Source of the DNA: Lepidurus packardi
Lineage: Eukaryota; Arthropoda; Branchiopoda; Notostraca; Triopsidae
Assembly: GCA_023053545.1 (NCBI GenBank)
Contig: JAKZAN010000007.1
Coordinates: 186,001-250,000, forward strand
Direction of reading: 5' to 3'
DNA length: 64,000 bases
The position numbers were made by a program, and so were the translations under genes. Every line of letters starts with the position of its first letter. The stretch's first letter is position 1. Shown here in pieces: positions 32,697-42,428 of the stretch. Under the pieces are notes generated by a model. It saw only the letters and a program-made list of their open reading frames with translations, made no database searches and was not told where the DNA came from.

Positions 32697-35137
32697 CAGC
32701 GGTCCCCAAACTATGGGTCGCGACCCACTGGTGGGTCGCGAACTGATAGTAAGTGGGTCGCGAGACGGGCATACAAGTAGAGCAATTCCTAGCACTTTCC
32801 TGTGGCTGCTCTGGAGCACAACTTTCTTACTACGAGAAGTTTTAAAACAGCTGATTGCCGTGTACTGAATTAGAAGTAAGAGAAACATTCTCCAGAGCAA
32901 TCAATGAAAGTGCAATTACGTTGGAGTGAATGTGCATTTTACGAGGAGCATCACTTCCTGCGCCTCTCAACGTTTAGGGCAATCCAGACGGGGAACAGTG
33001 AACTACACCACACCAGGGTTTGTGCGTGCGCTATTCGTAGTTGCTATTTAGTCACACCGTGGTTGTTATGAGCACGCTGGTACCTCAACATGAGTGATAA
33101 ACAAAAAGTGTGGGAAAACTTTTTTAAGAAAAGGGATAGGCCCAATGATGGGGCGTCAGCAGAAGAGTCTAAGATTGCTAAGAAGAAGAAAGTTGTTATT
33201 CGAAAATATCAAGAGTCTTTCTTAAAGTACGGTTTCATTGCAACGGGTGATTCGCACTGCCCATTCCCGCTGTGTGTTATATGTGGCGAGCAGCTAGCAA
33301 ACGAGTCAATGAAATCCTCGAAAATGCTTCGCCACATAGAAACAAAGCACGCTGCCTTGAAAGATAAGCCCCTGGAGTTTTTTTAAAGAAAAAAACTAGA
33401 ATATCAAGAGCAGGCAAAATTACTAAAGGCTACAACTACGCTGAATGTATCAGCACTGAAAGCGTCATTGTTAGTAGCCGATCGCATAGCAAAAGCCAAG
33501 AAGCCCTTCACTATTGGCGAAGATTTAATATTGCCTGCTGCAAAAGACATTTGCAGAGAAATTTTAGGAGAGGCTGCTGCTCAAAAGGTCGCATGTGTTC
33601 CTCTTTCGGCTACCACCGTTGCCAGACGAATTGATGAAATAGCAGAGGATATTGAGTCGCAGTTGCTAGAAAGGATCAGTAAGTCTCCTTGGTACGCAAT
33701 CCAAGTTGACGAATCCACCGATGTGGACAACAAGGCAGTGATGCTCGTTTCCGTGCGGTATGTTTTCGAGGAAGATGTGCATTAGGATATGTTGTGTGCA
33801 CTATCATTGCCAACTAACACCACTGACGCGGAGCTATTCAAATCTTTGAATGACTACGTGTCGGGAAAATTGGACTGGTCATTTTATGTTGGTGTTTGTA
33901 CGGACGGAGCGGCTGCTATGACAGGAAGGATCTCAGGTTTCACTACTCGTGTGAAGGAGGTTGCTCCTGAATGTGTGTCTACGCACTGCGTCATACATCG
34001 CGAAATGCTAGCTAGTCGAAAAATGTCCTCAGAGCTAAATGATGTTTTGCAAGACGTTATTAAAATCATCAACTACGTGAAAGCGCATGCTCTTAACTCC
34101 CGTTTGTTTGCACAGCTCTGCGAAGAAAACGGATGCAGAATATACACGTCTGCTTTTGTACACTGAAGTGAGATGGCTATCCAAAGGTAAGTCGATGTCC
34201 AGAGTTTTCGAGTTGCGAGAGTCGCTTCAGAGATTTCTTTCCGAAAAAGGATCGCAGCTAGCGACACATTTCGGTGACAGCGAATGGGTCGTAAAACTTG
34301 CCTATCTGTCTGATATATTCAAAGTACTGAACGAACTCAATCTTTCGCTCCAGGGAAGAACAGCAACTGTTTTTAAAGTGGCAGATAAAGTTGCTGCATT
34401 CAAAGCCAAACTTGATTTATGGGGGCGGCGAGTTAACATCGGAATCTTTGACATGTTTAAAACTTTGACAGAGGTTTTGAACGGGGCTGAGGCAAGTCCT
34501 TCATTTTCTAAACTGGTAAATGGTCACCTACGCCAGCTTTCGAAGGAATTTGAGCAATACTTCCCAAAAACACAAGATCCACGAATTGGGAAGGAATGGA
34601 TTCGCGATCCATTCGCTAATAAGCCAGCTGAATTGAGTTTGACAATGCTAGAAGAGGAGCAGCTTCTTGAACTCGTGAACGATGGTGGTCTTAAAAGTAC
34701 GTTTGCAAAAACTTTAGACCTTCACGCATTTTGGATTAAAGTTAAGCCGGAATATCCTGAGATTGCTACACGAGCAATGAAAAGCCTGCTCCCATTTCCA
34801 ACTTCCTACCTCTGTGAATCAGGATTTTCTACAATGACAGCTACGAAAACCAAACTACGCAACAGACTGGATATTTGCAACACACTTAGAGTATCTTTGT
34901 CACCGATCACCCCCAGGTGGGATAGTTTTCTTGAAGGAAAACAAGCTCATTGCTCACACTGATTCATTGTAAATATTTCACTGTGTTCAATTTTGTGCAA
35001 ATAAACGGACTCAACTTCATAAATATCTGCATTTTATTTTTATTGTACAAACCAACTAGCCTCAGGCATGGTGTGGGTCGCAGAAAAGTTCCGTGTTTAA
35101 AAGTGGGTCGTGGCATCGAAAAGTTTGGGGACCGCTG
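32697..35137 (+). mobile_element. hAT element D inside the left TIR of C
   Basis: Terminal inverted repeats CAGCGGTCCCCAAACT (32,697) and its near-complement ending TTTGGGGACCGCTG (35,137) are flanked by the 8-bp duplication ATATACAC (32,689-32,696 and 35,138-35,145). The target lies within the terminal inverted repeat of C, so C can no longer be mobilised from this copy. Subterminal GTGGGTCGCGA motifs recur at both ends, as expected for transposase binding sites. 2,441 bp, carrying a decayed transposase. Confidence 0.96.
33090..34962 (+). pseudogene. hAT-D transposase (ZBED5/SCAND3-like), decayed
   Basis: The ATG at 33,090 starts MSDKQKVWENFFKKR. A BED-like finger (CPFPLCVICGEQLANESMKS..HIETKH) is followed by an in-frame TAA at 33,384. 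The frame continues through WYAIQVDESTDVDNKA (first catalytic Asp) to an in-frame TAG at 33,783, then VCTDGAAAMTGRISG (second Asp), HCVIHREMLA, and a frameshift near 34,125. The final frame carries EVRWLSKGKSMSRVFEL and the dimerisation segment LCESGFSTMTATKTKLRNRL, ending at 34,962. Order and motifs match the ZBED5/SCAND3-like group of hAT proteins. Two stops and one frameshift show it is dead. Confidence 0.9.
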
Positions 35138-35292
35138 ATATACACTATAGATAGGGCATGGCTATGCTGCGATGCGTGTAGAGTAAAGGGGGGCGCCAGT
35201 AGTAGATTTCCCCACAAAGATGGCGGTTTTTGTTTACGTTCGCTTATTGTTTACATGGTTTGGCTTTCCAAGTGGTATATATATGTATATAT

Positions 35293-37900
35293 CAGGGTTG
35301 TACGGATTTGAACTTAAGCCGGATTTAAATCGGATTTAAGACTGTTTTTATAACATGCTAAGGCTTGAGAAATTTTCACAAGCTCATTTTGAAGTGAGTT
35401 GACCTTGGTCTTGAACTTAAAGGCAACCGTATGACAGTGATTTGGAAAGGGCTTAAGTAGAAAGCATCTTACTTATACGAGGCGGATATGAAAGTTCATT
35501 TTCTGAACTATTGGGGTAAAGGTGAGCTCAGCAAACGCCTTTCACCAATCACAATCACAATCGCAATTTCTCAGCAATCGCCTTTCTATGAAACGGGAAA
35601 CGGAAATTTTTTTAAGACTAACCAACAGTCGACTCCTAATCGCTGAAAAGTATGGAGGGGTCCAACATTTATTCATTCTTTTCCCTAGTAAAGGGTTACC
35701 AGTTAACAGATACCTCATTTAAAGTTACGTGCAAAACTTGTTGTAAAGTTTACTCCGCGTCAAGCCGAGCAACTTCAAATTTAATTCGACATCTTAAGGT
35801 AATTATTATAAGCATATAAGCTTATGTCATGAAAAATATTTTAAGTGTTTTTCGCTAATATCCTGCAACTATTTTCCTTTACAGCGTAAGCACCCAGTCC
35901 AACATGGTAAGTTTTTGACAGAAAAAGACCAATCCGCAGCTTCAATCGGCATTCTGGCCCAAGACATTTCCGTTCATTTTATACCATCGCAGAGCGGAAG
36001 TAGCTCTTCTTGCTATCCTTCGTCTAGCACTCGCGCGAAATCTCTGACGATGCAAGTAGTAACCCTGCTCACCTCCAAAATGCTTCCCCTTAGCATAGTA
36101 GACGATGAAGTTTTTAGGAAATTGTTTTTCTCTCTTGACCCCAAATATGAGCTACCAACCCGTAGATCATTGACAGGTACCATTGTACCTCATTATGTCA
36201 GCCTAGCTACCACGAAGATAAAAGAAAATTTGAAATCGCGGTCCTCCCCCGTCAGTCTAACTTTGGACTTATGGACAAGTCGTTCCATGCAGGGCTACTT
36301 AGGGGTCACTGGTCATTTCTTGAAAGACTGGTCTTTGAATAGTTTTACTTTAACTTGCAAACATTTTGCCGAGCGGCACACAGCTACTAACATAGTCTCC
36401 GAACTACAAAGCATTTTGAATTCTTTTGATTTAGTTTTCGGAGATATTAGTTACATCGTGACCGATAACGCAACCAATATGGTGAAGGCTTTTACAGTGG
36501 AGCTACCACTTTTAGACATCAATGAAATTAGTGTGGACTCAGAAGAGTTTTCTGATAGTGAAGGAGAAGACAGCGAACCCACGTTAGTTAACCAAGAGAG
36601 CTTAGCTTCTGATTTAGAAACAGAGCTTCCTTCAGACGTCTTTCACGTTAGATGTTTTGCACACTCATTACAACTAGTAGTGCGAGATGGGTTAAAGGGA
36701 TGTGATGAATTTCAAGCTGTATTTCAGAAAGTCTCGAATGTCATTAGGCGAAGCAAACAATCATTGTCTGCAAGCGAAGCTCTGCATGCGTTAAAAATAA
36801 TACCGGTTTCTTTTAACCAGACTCGCTGGAATTCTCAGTTGAAAGCCATCAGATCCGTAGTAAAGATCAGTGCGAAGGACCTGGATAGGTGCATCCCAAA
36901 TAGCAGAATAACTTCCGATGATCGTAGTTTTCTTTGTGAATTTATCGAGTTGTTTAAAATTTTTGAAGATGTCACAGAACTTATTCAGACCGAGAAAAAC
37001 CCAACAATCAGCTGTGCTATCCCGTTTGTAAGAGCCATAAGGCGTTATTTAGCAGCGTTTGAACCATACCACTGTAATGTAATTTTAAATACCCTGAAGT
37101 CTTCCATTGACTGTCGAATGTCCCGCTATGAAAACCTTGACTCGTTTAAAATGTCAACAGCTCTGGATCCCAGATTCAAATTAGGAAGCTGGTGCTTGAA
37201 CCTAGAAGAAGCGTGCGATGTGCGTAGGTCTATAACTGCCAAACTCAAAGTTTGTGAAACTGACGAGATTCAATGTGTTCAACAATGTCCCTCCGCCCCC
37301 CCGTCAAAGCGCGCCCGTTTAGAAAATTCCCGTTGCAGCTTAGATAGTCTGCTATTTGAGGCACCCCAGGAACAGGAGCAACCGAAGTCTGTCTCATGTG
37401 AATTAGATACTTATATGGCTGAAACCTGCGTCCCAAAAATGACTGATGTGTATGAGTATTGGAAGACGAATTCGATCAGATTCCCCCATCTAGCCAAAGT
37501 AGCTGCGCAGTTTTTACATACACCAGCAACCTCAGCTCCGGTTGAGAGAATTTTCAGCTACGGAGGGAAAATTTTAAGGCCCGACCGATCTAAAATGACC
37601 CCTGACGTGTTTGAGAAACTTATGTTCCTAAGATGCAACACAATGTATATGCAGTAATTGTACAGAGACGTTTGTACGTTATGCGCTAAAATAAAGGAAT
37701 GGGCTTAACGTAGAACTTTAAAATCCAACCAGAAGGCTTTCTGCATGATTTAAGTTCTTTTGTTCAGGGCTTGGATTTTGATTTGAGCTTGAATTTTCAG
37801 ATGAGCGAGGCTTAGGGCTTGGAACTTGATTTGCCTTAACGGAACGAAATGGGCTTGGACTTCATTTAAGTTCTTTTTTTTAGGCTTAGGTACAACCCTG
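35293..37900 (+). mobile_element. hAT element I inside the 5' LTR of Gypsy-E
   Basis: Starts CAGGGTTGTAC and ends GTACAACCCTG (11-bp perfect TIR), flanked by the 8-bp duplication GTATATAT (35,285-35,292 and 37,901-37,908). Its 2,608 bp hold a two-exon transposase without defects. Repeated GGCTTGGA/CTTAAG-like motifs near both ends could be subterminal binding sites. It is the innermost element of a five-level nest and so one of the youngest insertions in the window. Confidence 0.97.
35652..37657 (+). CDS. hAT-I transposase (BED-type), apparently intact
   Basis: Exon 1 is 35,652-35,798 (ATG, MEGSNIYSFFSLVKG) and exon 2 is 35,885-37,657, with a GT..AG intron of 86 bp between LK and RK in phase 0. 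The total is 639 aa. The BED finger crosses the junction: CKTCCKVYSASSR, then NLIRHLK and RKHPVQH. The hAT catalytic core has LTLDLWTSRSMQGYLG (first Asp near residue 177), YIVTDNATNMVKAF (second), CFAHSLQLVV, and the Glu in PVERIFSYGGKILRPDRSKM (about 601) inside the C-terminal dimerisation domain. An acidic stretch (SEEFSDSEGEDSE) lies in the middle. No stop, frameshift or lost motif seen. Resembles ZBED1-like hAT transposases. Confidence 0.93.
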
Positions 37901-38005
37901 GTATATATATATGTATGTATGACCTGACCTGAGATGGGAGGTGCTTAATAACCCGGCTGGGTATAAAGGGTGACCCTTCTTGTAAATACAGGTAGTGAAC
38001 ACGAC

Positions 38006-41000
38006 ATGGCGCAGTCGGTAGGATCCAGAAACATGGATCGTATGGACCACATTGTGGCTTCCATCTCTCCACCGAAATTGGACTTGCAGGTCCAAAAGTA
38101 CGACTATTTTAAAGTATGGAGAGAAAAGTGGGAATATTTTTCCCTTTTGTCAAAGTTACAAAATGAACCGCCGGAGTTCCAAGTGGCATTACTGTGCTCT
38201 TGTTTAAGTGATGAGACTTTGAAAATTGTGAACAATTTAGACTTGACGAAAGAGCAGAGGGACAAAGAACTGCCGGCCATAATTGAAGCACTCGATGGGT
38301 ACGCAAAAGGGGAAAGTAACGAAATGTTAGAACGCCACAAGTTCAACCAGCGAAATCAAAGGGAGGGAGAAACATTTCAAGAATTCCTCACGGACCTGAA
38401 GCATCTCATCAAGGCGTGCAACTTTTGCGACACCTGCAGAGACGGCATTTTGCGGGACCGAATTTTGGAAGGAGTAGCTGAACAAAAGACAAGAGAACGT
38501 CTCCTCAACGTTAAAACCATCGACTTAAAAAAGGCCATACAGATTTGCATGATGGCTGAGTCATCGGCACAACAGATGCAGACCCTACAGAAACAGAAAG
38601 AGTACGGAATGAACCGATTGCAGAAAGGAAGATACGAGACAAGGGGGAAACCGGACCAGGGTAGCAAGGTCAATCCGGACCACGGCGGCAGGTCAACAAA
38701 CAAAAGGAACGAATCGGCGGATCCCACGAGACTGGAAGAAGAGCAATTAACATGCAAATGTGAATTTTGCCTAAGAAACCACCACAAAGGAAGAAGGAAT
38801 TGTCCAGCTTTTGGGAAAAGATGCATAAAATGCAAGAAGCTAAACCATTTTCTTGGGTCAAAGTTCTGTAGACCAGCAACACTAAACGAGCTTCGAGTGG
38901 CGGAAGAAGAAGATGATGAAATCCTGTATTTGGGTGCGATGGAAGAAAGCCCGTCAAAACCCAAATGGGATACGGTAATACAACTGCATACTAAACAAGG
39001 TTTCAAACCTGTTACCTTTAAAATTGATTCAGGCGCGGATGTCACAGCCATTCCACTAACACTAAGCCGCCAACTCGGAATACGGGATGAGGACCTACGG
39101 CCAACTACAGCGACACTACGGGGACCCATCCCTATAAAACTCAGATGTGTAGGTGTGTGGCAAACGAAGATGAAATGGAAAAACAATGTATCGGTAGATA
39201 ATGTGTATGTCATAGACGGGCTAACACAGCCACTACTAGGGAAACCAAATATACAAGACTTGAAAATTGTGACGCTGAATTTTTTGGAGGACCATCAGGT
39301 GAAAGATACGCCAAATACAATCCCTAGCTACTTGGTCCCGTTCGAGCAATCATTTTCGGGATTAGGGAAATTGAAAGGAGCACCATTTCAGATCACGCTG
39401 AAAGAGGATGCGAAGCCTTGGGCCATCACAGCACCGAGAAGAATCCCTTACCCGTATTTAAACAAGGTAAAGGCGGAGCTGGAAAGAATGCAACAGATGG
39501 AAGTAATCATAAAGGTGGACGAGCCAACAGACTGGTGCCATCCAATAGTAGTTGTACCAAAGCCGAATGGAGACATACGTCTATGCTTAGACCTAACCAA
39601 ACTAAATGGGCAAGTGAAGAGAGAATACCGGATGTTGGAATCCGTAGAAGACTGTCTAGCAAAGATTGGGAATGCAAAATACTTTACCAAGCTAGATGCC
39701 AACTCCGGATACTGGCAAATCCCCTTGGCTTCTGAAAGCCAGAAGTTAACAACATTTATCACGCCATTTGGGAGATTTTGCTGCCTCAGAGCCCCATTCG
39801 GAGTTAGTTCACTCCCAGAACATTTTTCCGGACGAATGGATAAAATAATAGAGGGATGCGATGGCGTCACCAAGATCATGGATGATCTTCTCATTGGGGC
39901 GGAAGACACAAGTACATTGGCAGCCAGAACTATACAAGTTGTGAGAAGGGCACAAGAAGAGGGGCTGACGTTTAACAGAGAGAAATGCGAATTCGAAAAA
40001 AGAGAAGTAAAATTCGCGGGACATATAATCAGCAATAAAGGAGTAAGTGCAGATCCGGAAAAGGTAGCAGCAATCACGGACTTCAAATCCCCGCAAAACC
40101 TCACAGAACTCAAGAGATTCCTTGGTATGGCGAATCAGTTGGCACACTTCTCACCAAAATTAGCTGAAGCAACACTGCCCCTACGAGATCTCCTGAAAAA
40201 GTCCAACGAATGGATGTGGACCCCAAAACACGAATCGGCATTTCGCAAAGTTAAGACATTATTGACGTCGACACCAGTACTAACACATTATGATGTCAAT
40301 CGGTCAACCAAGATAGTGGTAGATTCAAGCCGAAAAAATGGAATAAGCTATGTTCTGTTGCAACAAAAAGAAAACGTGTGGAGGCCGGTAAGCTATGGGT
40401 CAAGATATCTGGGTCCGCATGAGGAAAACTACGCCATGATTGAACTCGAATGCTTAGCGGCTACGTGGGGATGCGAAAAAGCAAAATATTACTTGCTTGG
40501 ACTTCCTAACTTTATCCTCGAAACGGACCACAAACCCTTGATCCCCATATTGAACTCCAAATGCCTGGATCAGTTGTCACCGAGGTTACAACGCTTGCGA
40601 ATGAAGCTCATTCCATTCAACTTCAAAGCTAAATGGATTCCAGGAAAGGAAAATCTGACAGCAGATGCACTGTCCCGGGCTCCAGTTCGACAAGCCAACC
40701 GGGGTGAAGAATTGGCGGAAAACAAAGTTGAGGCTCACATAGGAGAAATATTGAAAGTCTCCTTCAATCTCGCTGACCAGAAGCTAAGCCAATTCCGAAA
40801 AGAGCTAGCGTATGACCCACAAACCGCACAAACAATGCAATATGTCACACATGGGTGGCCTAAGATAATCAGCGAAACCGACGAGGCGTACCCTTACTGG
40901 AAGGTAAGAGGGGATCTCACTATTAAGGACAACCTTCTTCTCAAGAACAACCGCTTGATTGTCCCGAAAAGAATGAGACGAGAAGTGTTGGCTACTCTTC

Positions 41001-42175
41001 ATCAAGGACATCAGGGAATGGAAAAAATGAAGAGACGAGCAAGACAGGCAGTGTACTGGCCGAATATGAACTCTTCCATTGAAATGTTAGTAGCCAAATG
41101 TACCAAATGCCAAGAATTGAGAAGCTCTAACAGGGTTGAACCCCTCAAACCGCACCCACTACCATTGAAACCATGGCAGAAAATCGGAGCGGACTTGTTT
41201 CAGTATGGAAAATACTATTATCTTGTTTTAGTAGATTACTTTTCGAACTATGTGGACTTGTACCGGTTCAAGACCCCAGGAAGCAAAGAAATCATAGCAG
41301 CTTTTCAGGAAACATTTGCGCGGTTTGGAATCCCAGAGATAGTGTTTACGGACAACGGTCCTCAGTTTGCATCCAGAGATTTCAGGCTCTTTGCAACGCA
41401 ATGGAATTTTCAACATTGGACGTCCAGTCCATACTTTCCGCAATCCAATGGAATGGCGGAAGCGGCGGTCAAGACAATGAAGACAATGGTAAGTAAAGTG
41501 AATGGCACAGAAGAAGAAGTCAGAAAAGGACTCTTAGCATATCGGAACACGCCGTTGAACCATGGATTTTCTCCAGCAGAAATAATGTTCTCCAAAAGTC
41601 TTCGGGACACGCTGTTACTGAATCCAGATGGAATTAAACAGCACACACGAATATGGGAAAAAGTTTTGGAAAGGAAAAGAGACAATCAGAAGAAACAAAA
41701 GTCAAATTTTGACAAAAAATGGCACAGTCCGTTACGAGAACTGGAAGTTGGGGCTCACGTCTATGTACAGGACCCAGTCAAAAAGACTTGGACAGAAAAG
41801 GGCAAAATTACGGGCAAGGTCAACCAACGGTCCTACTGGATAAAGATGGACAGCGGAAGAGATATAAGACGCAATCGGAGATTTCTTCGCCCTAACAGTA
41901 TAGATCCCTGCTTATCAGATCTAGACCAAGATGAATTTACCCATCATCCGCCGGATAGAGTGCGCGAGAATCCGCCGGGAGATCGACCCTACTTAGTAGA
42001 TCCGGTAGACGAACCAACAGAAAGCGAGGGTTCTGGAGCCGGGAACCAAGAAGAGGAGTCCTACACCGCGGATCAAGAAACACAAAAGGAGAGGAGAGAG
42101 AATCCCTCTGTACGAAGATCCAAGAGGAACAAAAAAGGGGTACAAAAACTGGAGTATACAAAGAAGGGAGGATAA
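38006..42175 (+). CDS. gag-pol: Gypsy-E gag-pol polyprotein, single intact frame
   Basis: 1,389 residues from the ATG at 38,006 (MAQSVGSRNM). In order: a gag domain (residues about 20-200), a zinc-knuckle region (CEFCLRNHHKGRRNC and CIKCKKLNHFLGSKFC, about 250-290), a protease with IDSGADVTAIP (about 345), and an RT with FTKLDANSGYWQIP (about 562) and KIMDDLLIGAED, where MDD replaces the usual YxDD. Then RNase H (IVVDSSRKNGISYVL), an integrase zinc motif (HQGHQGMEKMKRRARQ..CTKCQ) and the core LVLVDYFSNYVDLY, VFTDNGPQFAS and QSNGMAEAAVK. No stop or frameshift. Gag and pol share one frame, so no frameshifting is needed. The domain order is that of Gypsy/Metaviridae. It looks competent, although its 5' LTR is now cut by hAT-I. 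Confidence 0.95.
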   Translation: MAQSVGSRNMDRMDHIVASISPPKLDLQVQKYDYFKVWREKWEYFSLLSKLQNEPPEFQVALLCSCLSDETLKIVNNLDLTKEQRDKELPAIIEALDGYAKGESNEMLERHKFNQRNQREGETFQEFLTDLKHLIKACNFCDTCRDGILRDRILEGVAEQKTRERLLNVKTIDLKKAIQICMMAESSAQQMQTLQKQKEYGMNRLQKGRYETRGKPDQGSKVNPDHGGRSTNKRNESADPTRLEEEQLTCKCEFCLRNHHKGRRNCPAFGKRCIKCKKLNHFLGSKFCRPATLNELRVAEEEDDEILYLGAMEESPSKPKWDTVIQLHTKQGFKPVTFKIDSGADVTAIPLTLSRQLGIRDEDLRPTTATLRGPIPIKLRCVGVWQTKMKWKNNVSVDNVYVIDGLTQPLLGKPNIQDLKIVTLNFLEDHQVKDTPNTIPSYLVPFEQSFSGLGKLKGAPFQITLKEDAKPWAITAPRRIPYPYLNKVKAELERMQQMEVIIKVDEPTDWCHPIVVVPKPNGDIRLCLDLTKLNGQVKREYRMLESVEDCLAKIGNAKYFTKLDANSGYWQIPLASESQKLTTFITPFGRFCCLRAPFGVSSLPEHFSGRMDKIIEGCDGVTKIMDDLLIGAEDTSTLAARTIQVVRRAQEEGLTFNREKCEFEKREVKFAGHIISNKGVSADPEKVAAITDFKSPQNLTELKRFLGMANQLAHFSPKLAEATLPLRDLLKKSNEWMWTPKHESAFRKVKTLLTSTPVLTHYDVNRSTKIVVDSSRKNGISYVLLQQKENVWRPVSYGSRYLGPHEENYAMIELECLAATWGCEKAKYYLLGLPNFILETDHKPLIPILNSKCLDQLSPRLQRLRMKLIPFNFKAKWIPGKENLTADALSRAPVRQANRGEELAENKVEAHIGEILKVSFNLADQKLSQFRKELAYDPQTAQTMQYVTHGWPKIISETDEAYPYWKVRGDLTIKDNLLLKNNRLIVPKRMRREVLATLHQGHQGMEKMKRRARQAVYWPNMNSSIEMLVAKCTKCQELRSSNRVEPLKPHPLPLKPWQKIGADLFQYGKYYYLVLVDYFSNYVDLYRFKTPGSKEIIAAFQETFARFGIPEIVFTDNGPQFASRDFRLFATQWNFQHWTSSPYFPQSNGMAEAAVKTMKTMVSKVNGTEEEVRKGLLAYRNTPLNHGFSPAEIMFSKSLRDTLLLNPDGIKQHTRIWEKVLERKRDNQKKQKSNFDKKWHSPLRELEVGAHVYVQDPVKKTWTEKGKITGKVNQRSYWIKMDSGRDIRRNRRFLRPNSIDPCLSDLDQDEFTHHPPDRVRENPPGDRPYLVDPVDEPTESEGSGAGNQEEESYTADQETQKERRENPSVRRSKRNKKGVQKLEYTKKGG
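38007..38026 (+). other. Primer-binding site of Gypsy-E
   Basis: TGGCGCAGTCGGTAGGATCC directly abuts the LTR end. The gag-pol ATG (38,006-38,008) overlaps the LTR/primer-site junction, so there is essentially no leader. The tRNA primer was not identified. Confidence 0.8.
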
Positions 42176-42263
42176 GTGAAGGAGTTTGAATAGGTGGAAA
42201 TATGTTGTAACGATGGAAGAAAGTATATGTATGGTGAATAGGTGTAAATGTGTTATAACGATT

Positions 42264-42283
42264 GAAGAAGGAAGGGTGGGAGA
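42264..42283 (+). other. Polypurine tract of Gypsy-E
   Basis: 20 bases, almost only A and G, immediately before the 3' LTR; the expected plus-strand primer. Confidence 0.75.
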
Positions 42284-42401
42284 TGGTATATATATGTATA
42301 TATATATGTATGTATGACCTGACCTGAGATGGGAGGTGCTTAATAACCCGGCTGGGTATAAAGGGTGACCCTTCTTGTAAATACAGGTAGTGAACACGAC
42401 A
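42284..42401 (+). repeat. 3' LTR of Gypsy-E
   Basis: 118 bp, matches the reassembled 5' LTR base for base by eye. Preceded by the purine-rich tract GAAGAAGGAAGGGTGGGAGA at 42,264-42,283. Confidence 0.95.
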
Positions 42402-42428
42402 CCAAGGTTTAGAATTCCATCGGAAAGA

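Larger units (their letters stand above)
35273..38006 (+). repeat. 5' LTR of Gypsy-E, split by hAT-I
   Basis: Starts TGGTATATATATG and ends GAACACGACA. hAT-I with its duplicated target occupies 35,293-37,908. A TATAAA box (GGGTATAAAGGG near 37,960) lies in the LTR and would be the element promoter. Confidence 0.94.
35273..42401 (+). mobile_element. Gypsy LTR retrotransposon E with identical 118-bp LTRs
   Basis: The 5' LTR is 35,273-35,292 plus 37,909-38,006 (split by hAT-I); the 3' LTR is 42,284-42,401. With hAT-I and one duplicated 8-mer removed, the two LTRs are 118 bp each and I find no difference. The element is flanked by the 5-bp duplication CCAAG (35,268-35,272 and 42,402-42,406). It has a primer-binding site, a polypurine tract and a single open gag-pol frame. 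All signs indicate a very recent insertion into element C. Confidence 0.97.
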
